NCBI RefSeq assembly: GCF_000717185.1
Contig: NZ_JNYE01000017.1
Coordinates: 23,889-87,888, forward strand
Length of the DNA stretch: 64,000 nucleotides
From: Kitasatospora phosalacinea
Lineage (GTDB): Bacteria; Actinomycetota; Actinomycetes; Streptomycetales; Streptomycetaceae
Reading direction: 5' to 3'
Below, piece after piece: positions 60,334 through 64,000 of the stretch (position 1 is the first letter of the stretch; the number at the start of each line of letters is the position of its first letter). The translations under genes and the position numbers were made by a program. The notes beneath the pieces are model-generated. The model had not been told where the DNA came from and did no database searches. It saw only the letters and a list, made by a program, of their open reading frames with translations.

Positions 60334-60611
60334 GCCGCGTCCGCCGGACCCGAGTTGCCGCGGTGGGCGGCGTGGTGGGCTCGGATGCGCTCGGCCCTGG
60401 CCGCCACCTCGGCCGGATCGACAGGGCCGTGCTCCGCTTCGGCGGTGGCGATGTACTCGTCGATGGCTTCGCGCTGGAGCTGACGCTGCACGGCCTCCTC
60501 GATGTACGAGGAGACCCCCTGCTTCCCGGCGCGCGCGCGAATCGCCTCCAGCGTCTCGGCGCGCAAGGAGACGCTGGTGACCCGGGTCTTGCCGGCGCGC
60601 GGAGCATCCAT
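60330..60611 (-). CDS. vapB: Ribbon-helix-helix antitoxin, VapB-type, module 1
   Basis: A 93-residue protein from ATG 60611: TRVTSVSLRAETLEAIRARAGKQG is a ribbon-helix-helix N-terminus (CopG/VapB type), followed by SSYIEEAVQRQLQREAIDEY and an acidic/His C-terminus that would block the toxin. It is upstream of vapC with a 4-bp overlap. Its -10 TACACT ends six bases before the ATG, so the mRNA is leaderless. Confidence 0.88.
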   Translation of the reverse strand: MDAPRAGKTRVTSVSLRAETLEAIRARAGKQGVSSYIEEAVQRQLQREAIDEYIATAEAEHGPVDPAEVAARAERIRAHHAAHRGNSGPADAA

Positions 60612-60616
60612 GGGAA

Positions 60617-60634
60617 AAGTGTAGTACCTCACTT
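60617..60634 (-). promoter_or_regulatory. vapBC1 promoter -10 with overlapping inverted repeat
   Basis: aagtg (60617-60621) and cactt (60630-60634) are inverted arms with an 8-base spacer, and the minus-strand -10 TACACT (60618-60623) lies inside. Six bases (60612-60617) then precede the ATG at 60611. This is a typical autorepression site for a VapB dimer. Confidence 0.55.
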
Positions 60635-60711
60635 GTGAATCCCGTGCAGCGATGCTCCGGGTTCCGAAGGCCCGGGTGCTCCCGACGGCAGTACGCCGCC
60701 CGGGACTACCG

Positions 60712-61890
60712 TCACCGACCCCCGGCGGCGAGTTCGCCGAGGCGTTCGCCGATCACGGAGACGCCGGGCCTGGGTTCCTGCGCGTAGTACCAGGGCTTGC
60801 GCCGACGCAGCAGTTCCTCGCCGTGCTCGGCCCAGCTGAACCCGGGTTGCCGCAGCAGTTTCCGGAAGACCGTGTCGGCCGTCTCCGGGTGGGCCGCGAC
60901 CAGTCGGCGGATCGGCAGGGGCGTGATCGACTCCTCGCGGAGGTAGGTGCGCAGCAGCTCCTGGTGCTTCCGGCGGCCTGCCAGGCCCGGGTCGGTGAAC
61001 AGGGACCGCAACAGCCCGTAGTCCGCGTAGAAGTTGAGCCCGTCGACCTCGTCGTAGATGACGCCGACGGTGTCCGAGGCCGCAAGGTCGGGCGGCAGTT
61101 CGAAGACCGGGAGATCCGGGCCGGGGAGTCGCTCTCCTCGGCCCCGGCCGGGGTGTGCGGCAGCGGTGGGTTCCTGCCGTCGCCGGTAGTGGGCGTTGAT
61201 CAGGTTCTCGGTCTCGGCCGGGGAGAGGACGAGTTCGTCGCCGCCGCAGAGCTCGACGAAGGCGGCCCGGTCCTCCCGCATCTGCTGCCAGCCCAGCTCG
61301 ACCTTCTCGGGGTTGCGGAAGACCAGTTCGGGCTGGCTCGCCGCCAGTTGGACCGCGGCCCGGGCGATCTCGGTGGCGTAGGACCTGGGGTAGTGCTCCA
61401 TCGCCCCGGAGACCAGCCAGACCCCATCGGCCGGGAGCAGGGGCACCAGGCAGGTGAGGAGGAACCCTCCCTTGGCCACCCCGCGGAACGCGTCCCGCCC
61501 GACGTTCGAGTACGCGCGGTACTCCAGGTCGTCGACCAGGTTCAGCAGGACGACGGCGGCCCCGTCCTTCCGCCGGATCTCGAAGATCCCCTCGACGGGA
61601 TCGCGCCAGCCCAGCACCATCTCCCGGTCAGGCACGGCCAGGCCCCGCCGCCCGGCGACGAACCGGTCCACCACGGTCGCACCGTCCGGCAGGCGGTACC
61701 GCAGGAGGAAGTGGTCGATGATCCGGATCGCCTCGGTCTCGTCCAACTGCCGCTCGGGGCCGGCCGCCTCCAGCAGCAGCGGCGTCAACCACCGGTCGAA
61801 GCGCGCACTCTGTCCGAAGGCGACCAGCTCGCTCTTCAGCTCGGCGCTGCGATCGATCAGGTCGGCCAGCAAACGCGCATCCATGTCCAC
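60712..61890 (-). CDS. Hypothetical protein (392 residues)
   Basis: A 392-residue cytoplasmic protein with repeated helices: MDMDARLLADLIDRSAELKS, LDETEAIRIIDHFLLRYRLPDG, an internal VVDRFVAGRRGLAVPDREMVLGWRDPVEG and a long middle with RVTK-like charged segments. Family not recognised, although several streptomycete hypotheticals share this feel. GTG 61890 lies six bases after a minus-strand TAACGT -10 (61897-61902), so leaderless. It sits between vapBC1 and LLM copy B. Confidence 0.6.
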   Translation of the reverse strand: MDMDARLLADLIDRSAELKSELVAFGQSARFDRWLTPLLLEAAGPERQLDETEAIRIIDHFLLRYRLPDGATVVDRFVAGRRGLAVPDREMVLGWRDPVEGIFEIRRKDGAAVVLLNLVDDLEYRAYSNVGRDAFRGVAKGGFLLTCLVPLLPADGVWLVSGAMEHYPRSYATEIARAAVQLAASQPELVFRNPEKVELGWQQMREDRAAFVELCGGDELVLSPAETENLINAHYRRRQEPTAAAHPGRGRGERLPGPDLPVFELPPDLAASDTVGVIYDEVDGLNFYADYGLLRSLFTDPGLAGRRKHQELLRTYLREESITPLPIRRLVAAHPETADTVFRKLLRQPGFSWAEHGEELLRRRKPWYYAQEPRPGVSVIGERLGELAAGGR

Positions 61891-61896
61891 GGCACC

Positions 61897-61902
61897 ACGT
61901 TA
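61897..61902 (-). promoter_or_regulatory. -10 box of the 392-residue protein
   Basis: TAACGT on the minus strand stands six bases ahead of the GTG at 61890, matching the leaderless geometry seen elsewhere in the window. Confidence 0.45.
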
Positions 61903-61962
61903 GCGATCGCGCCGATGCCGCCGCTCCGCGTCGCCCGTCCCTCACCCTCGCAAGCCCGCGCG

Positions 61963-62230
61963 TAGGGTCGGCACCACGGGTGATCCTCCCCGTCCACCGG
62001 TGGAGCGAGGGGCAGCAGGTGTGGCGGCGGGCCGAGGAACTCGGCTTCCACGCGGCCTGCACGTACGACCACCTGAGCCGGCGGAGCTTCCGGGACGAGC
62101 CCTGGTTCGGGTCGGTGCCGACGCTGGCGGCGGCGGCGGCCTGCGCGACGGAGCGGATCCGGTTGGGGACGCTGGTGACCTCGGTCAAGCCTCGTTCACC
62201 CATCACATGCTGACCTGCGAGGACGCGAGC
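61963..62230 (+). pseudogene. LLM oxidoreductase 5' fragment, copy B
   Basis: Begins with a TAGGGT -10 box (61963-61968), but the ATG is lost (caccacggg at the place where copy C has gccatgcga). It reads VILPVHRWSEGQQVWRRAEE, ACTYDHLSRRSFRDEPWFGS and TERIRLGTLVTSVK, then the frame collapses around 62190. Its right end tgacctgcgaggacgcgag matches copy A. The vapC2 stop is 26 bp further on. Confidence 0.85.
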
Positions 62231-62256
62231 CATGAAGGTCCTGCCCCGTTGTGGGC

Positions 62257-62658
62257 TCAGATCGCGATGAGCCGGACCCGGTCACCGCAGAGCTTGGCCA
62301 TGTCGTCGATGTCCGAGGTCAACATGGCCACCGGGCCTGGCTGGCGGAGCGCCATCTCGGCGACGGTGGCGTCGATGGCGTACTTGTGACCGTGCAGCCC
62401 GGCCCGCTTGAGAAGCGCCGCGGAGGCTCTGGCCGCGTGCTCGGTCACGGGCTCGATCCTGACCTGCGAGAGCACCCAGTTCAGGCGGGCGGTGTTCGCC
62501 TTGGCGTGCGAGATCTCCACGATGGTGTTGGCGCCGATGACCAGGCCGGCTCCCATCGAGTGGAAAACCTTGATCATCGCGAGCACGCCCCGGTCCTGCG
62601 AGATCCAGGCGGACATTCCCTGGGAGTCCAGCACGACGGTCTCGATCCGCACACTCAC
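62257..62658 (-). CDS. vapC: PIN-domain toxin VapC, module 2
   Basis: A 133-residue PIN toxin: VVLDSQGMSAW (first Asp), NTIVEISHAK (Glu), LHGHKYAIDATVAEMA (Asp) and MLTSDIDDMAKLC (Asp), with an extra hydrophobic patch (VFHSMGAGLVIGA). GTG 62658 overlaps the vapB stop (62655) by 4 bp. It is a paralogue of the module 1 toxin. Confidence 0.9.
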   Translation of the reverse strand: MSVRIETVVLDSQGMSAWISQDRGVLAMIKVFHSMGAGLVIGANTIVEISHAKANTARLNWVLSQVRIEPVTEHAARASAALLKRAGLHGHKYAIDATVAEMALRQPGPVAMLTSDIDDMAKLCGDRVRLIAI

Positions 62659-62903
62659 GCGGCAGCCGCTCCGCTGCCCGGCTCGGACGTACCGAGGATC
62701 CTCGCGTGTGCGGCGGCGAGTTCCTCTTCCGTGAACGCGCCGTGTTCCTCCTCGTACTGACGGAGTTCTTCTGCGAGCAGTTGATGTCTGATCTGCCGGG
62801 CCACCGCTTCCGCGACGTAGCCGGAGACGTTGTCCGTGAGTTTCTTCAGCTCGGCCACCTGCTCCGTGGGCAGGGTGACCGTGATGCGCGTGGTAGCCGC
62901 CAT
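62655..62903 (-). CDS. vapB: VapB-type antitoxin, module 2
   Basis: An 82-residue RHH-type antitoxin: ATTRITVTLPTEQVAELKKL and DNVSGYVAEAVARQIRHQLL, then an acidic EELRQYEEEHGAFTEEEL and a Gly/Ala tail. ATG 62903 lies six bases below the -10 TATGCT, so leaderless. It differs from module 1 in sequence but not in layout. Operator and -10 overlap. Confidence 0.88.
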   Translation of the reverse strand: MAATTRITVTLPTEQVAELKKLTDNVSGYVAEAVARQIRHQLLAEELRQYEEEHGAFTEEELAAAHARILGTSEPGSGAAAA

Positions 62904-62927
62904 GAAGCAAGCATACTGCCGGTATGC
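62904..62927 (-). promoter_or_regulatory. vapBC2 promoter with operator gcatac-tgccg-gtatgc
   Basis: Six-base inverted arms (62911-62916 and 62922-62927) with a 5-base spacer overlap the minus-strand -10 TATGCT (62910-62915), followed by a 6-base gap to the ATG at 62903. It is a probable VapBC autoregulation site. Confidence 0.6.
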
Positions 62928-62953
62928 ACGACCCGGCCGAGCTTTCGGCGGCA

Positions 62954-63092
62954 TAGTGTCGGGCCATGCGACTGAGCACGGTGATCCTCCCCGTCCACCG
63001 GTGGAGCGAGGGGCAGCAGGTGTGGCGGCGGGCCGAGGAACTCGGCTTCCACGCGGCCTACACGTACGACCACCTGAGCTGGCGGAGCTTCC
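62954..63092 (+). pseudogene. LLM oxidoreductase 5' fragment, copy C
   Basis: The best-preserved copy: -10 TAGTGT (62954-62959), a six-base gap, ATG 62966 and MRLSTVILPVHRWSEG, QQVWRRAEELGFHAAYTYDH and LSWRSF. At about 63093 it switches to unrelated DNA, still open to 63223 as GLLRALRELPGPERAHWDERKA. It thus keeps promoter and start but only the first 42 codons. It lies between vapBC2 and the nucleotidyltransferase gene. Confidence 0.85.
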
Positions 63093-63198
63093 CGTTGGGT
63101 AGTCGTCCTCAGCAGGTGGCTTCGACACTCTTGCCACATGTGGGGGCAGTGAATGGACTACTCCGGGCGCTGCGTGAGCTTCCCGGCCCGGAGCGCGC

Positions 63199-63891
63199 TC
63201 ACTGGGACGAGAGAAAGGCGTAGGCGGCATGGCCGTCGGCTTGTGCGGCATCGTCGCGTAGTTCGCGCCAGGCGGTGTGCTGCGGATCGTGAAGCGCCGT
63301 GGCCAGAGCCAGCTTCTTTCGGTCCGACTTCTCCAGCTGACTTCGCATCTCCAACGGGTTCATCGGCAAGGACAGGAGGAACGCCAGGTCACGATAGTGC
63401 CGGTCGGGAGGCGCGGTTTTGATACTCAGCGCAGCAGCCTTGGCAATGATCGCTCCCAACAGGCTCGGGCGGTGGATGGTGCCCAGGCGTGCGCCGAGTC
63501 GTACCTGGACCGATTCGGTGCGCTGCACGGCTTGGCGGCCCCCAGGCACTTCCAGGGTCCGACCTGGCGGAGTGGTTGTCAGGTCCGTCCGTACTCCCAG
63601 CCTGTCCGGGGCCAGCACGTCCACCACCAACAGCCCGGGCGCTTCACCGCGCTGATAGCGGTGCAGCAGGTTGCCTTGAGGGGACATGCCCGAGGGGGCG
63701 AACCCGAGATCACCAAGACAGCCCACCAGTCGGCGCAGGCTCTGTTGGTCGGCTTGCACGTCCGCGAGCACATCCAGGTCGGCGCTGGCGGCCGGCGGCG
63801 TTCGGCCGTGTTCCAGGCCGTGCAGCAGGACCATTTGCCCGCCGATCAGAGACCATGCCCGCGGCACTCGCTCCGACAGGTCCAGTAGCAC
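63199..63891 (-). CDS. AbiEii-like nucleotidyltransferase
   Basis: A 230-residue protein: RAWSLIGGQMVLLHGLEHG and ASADLDVLADVQADQQ give the GG/S-type DxD active site of minimal nucleotidyltransferases of the AbiEii/DUF1814 group, and HYRDLAFLLSLPMNPLEMRS is the helical C-terminal part. Such proteins are toxins of type IV or related abortive-infection systems that modify tRNA. GTG 63891 lies 12 bp from the end of an IS element, which may have removed an original N-terminus. No antitoxin partner (AbiEi) is visible in this window. Confidence 0.7.
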   Translation of the reverse strand: MLLDLSERVPRAWSLIGGQMVLLHGLEHGRTPPAASADLDVLADVQADQQSLRRLVGCLGDLGFAPSGMSPQGNLLHRYQRGEAPGLLVVDVLAPDRLGVRTDLTTTPPGRTLEVPGGRQAVQRTESVQVRLGARLGTIHRPSLLGAIIAKAAALSIKTAPPDRHYRDLAFLLSLPMNPLEMRSQLEKSDRKKLALATALHDPQHTAWRELRDDAAQADGHAAYAFLSSQ

Positions 63892-63902
63892 GTTCCACAG
63901 CT

Positions 63903-64000
63903 TGAAGTTCCCCCATGATCTTGGACACTCGTTCCTACGCGGCGAGGGTGTGTCGTTGTCGGGTCTCGTGCGGGGTCAGGTAGCCCCAGCTGGGGTGCTT
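63903..64000 (-). mobile_element. Right end of an IS3-type insertion sequence
   Basis: Plus-strand tgaagttcccccatgatc, starting at 63903 with TG, and reading on as ttggacac, is a likely terminal inverted repeat; the element continues beyond 64000. The coding end of its transposase lies at 63935. It was inserted next to the nucleotidyltransferase start. The other end and target duplication are outside the window. Confidence 0.6.
63935..64000 (-). CDS. IS3-family transposase (integrase core), C-terminal end only
   Basis: The last 21 codons, reading KHPSWGYLTPHETRQRHTLAA then TAG, match the common ending of IS3-type integrase-core transposases (HPS-x-GY-x-TPxE). The remainder is beyond the right edge of the window. 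The family is inferred from this short end only. Confidence 0.6.
   Translation of the reverse strand, partial: KHPSWGYLTPHETRQRHTLAA

Noticed and set aside
59656..60483. Plus-strand 275-codon frame over LLM copy A and vapBC1
   Set aside because: It is antisense to vapBC1 with no domain; the apparent ORF is a product of high GC.

Overview
This is a 64 kb stretch of very GC-rich chromosomal DNA from an actinomycete of the Streptomycetaceae (Streptomyces or Kitasatospora type; I cannot separate the two from the sequence alone). The evidence is strong third-position G/C, many GTG and some TTG starts, 4-bp GTGA gene overlaps, TAnnnT -10 boxes placed directly before start codons (leaderless mRNAs), and a core gene content typical of the family: purM-purF, purA, pheA-serS and a sco-ecuC-copCD-dtpA copper operon. 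I saw no tRNA, rRNA, CRISPR array or large biosynthetic cluster.

Layout. 1-4.7 kb: purine synthesis (purM partial, purF, a diacylglycerol-kinase-like gene, purA). 4.8-11.9 kb: small accessory genes (GNAT, DUF350, LURP-one, two APH-fold kinases, a tandem pair of near-identical membrane/TPR-like paralogues, hypotheticals). 11.9-15.1 kb: a Fic-domain gene lying between a truncated 5' copy and the full copy of a thioredoxin-NHL gene. 15.2-20.4 kb: M18 aminopeptidase, acyl-CoA dehydrogenase, SseB-like protein and pirin, the last with a striking palindrome inside its promoter. 20.7-31.2 kb: winged-helix regulator, Excalibur protein, SigE-family sigma factor with a membrane partner, secreted propeller-like protein, PP2C-like protein, small proteins, and a TetR/hydrolase pair. 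31.3-33.4 kb: MFS exporter and an anti-sigma-type ATPase with a Pro-rich insert. 33.6-40.2 kb: copper handling operon (membrane protein, YcnI, Sco, PCu(A)C chaperone, CopCD fusion, Dyp peroxidase DtpA), in which extracytoplasmic copper is captured and passed to cuproenzymes. 40.3-46 kb: pheA, a 370-bp cluster of DnaA boxes, serS, HAD phosphatase, LCP cell-wall ligase. 46.2-47.8 kb: a decayed peptide/ABC-transporter locus in DNA of lower GC. 48-58.9 kb: FadR regulator with an MFS transporter, two ATPase/permease ABC pairs in one operon, four related single-pass membrane proteins, and a multi-pass membrane protein.

59-64 kb is an accessory hot spot: a colicin-E3-type RNase domain with its likely immunity protein, then two vapBC toxin-antitoxin modules, a hypothetical gene and an AbiEii-like nucleotidyltransferase. 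These lie between three repeated 5' fragments of one luciferase-like (LLM) oxidoreductase gene, and the window ends inside an IS3-type element. The Fic locus has the same logic, with cargo set between a 5' gene fragment and the intact gene. This shared architecture, toxin-type cargo flanked by partial duplications of a resident gene, is the most unusual signal in the window. The second is the DnaA-box cluster between pheA and serS.
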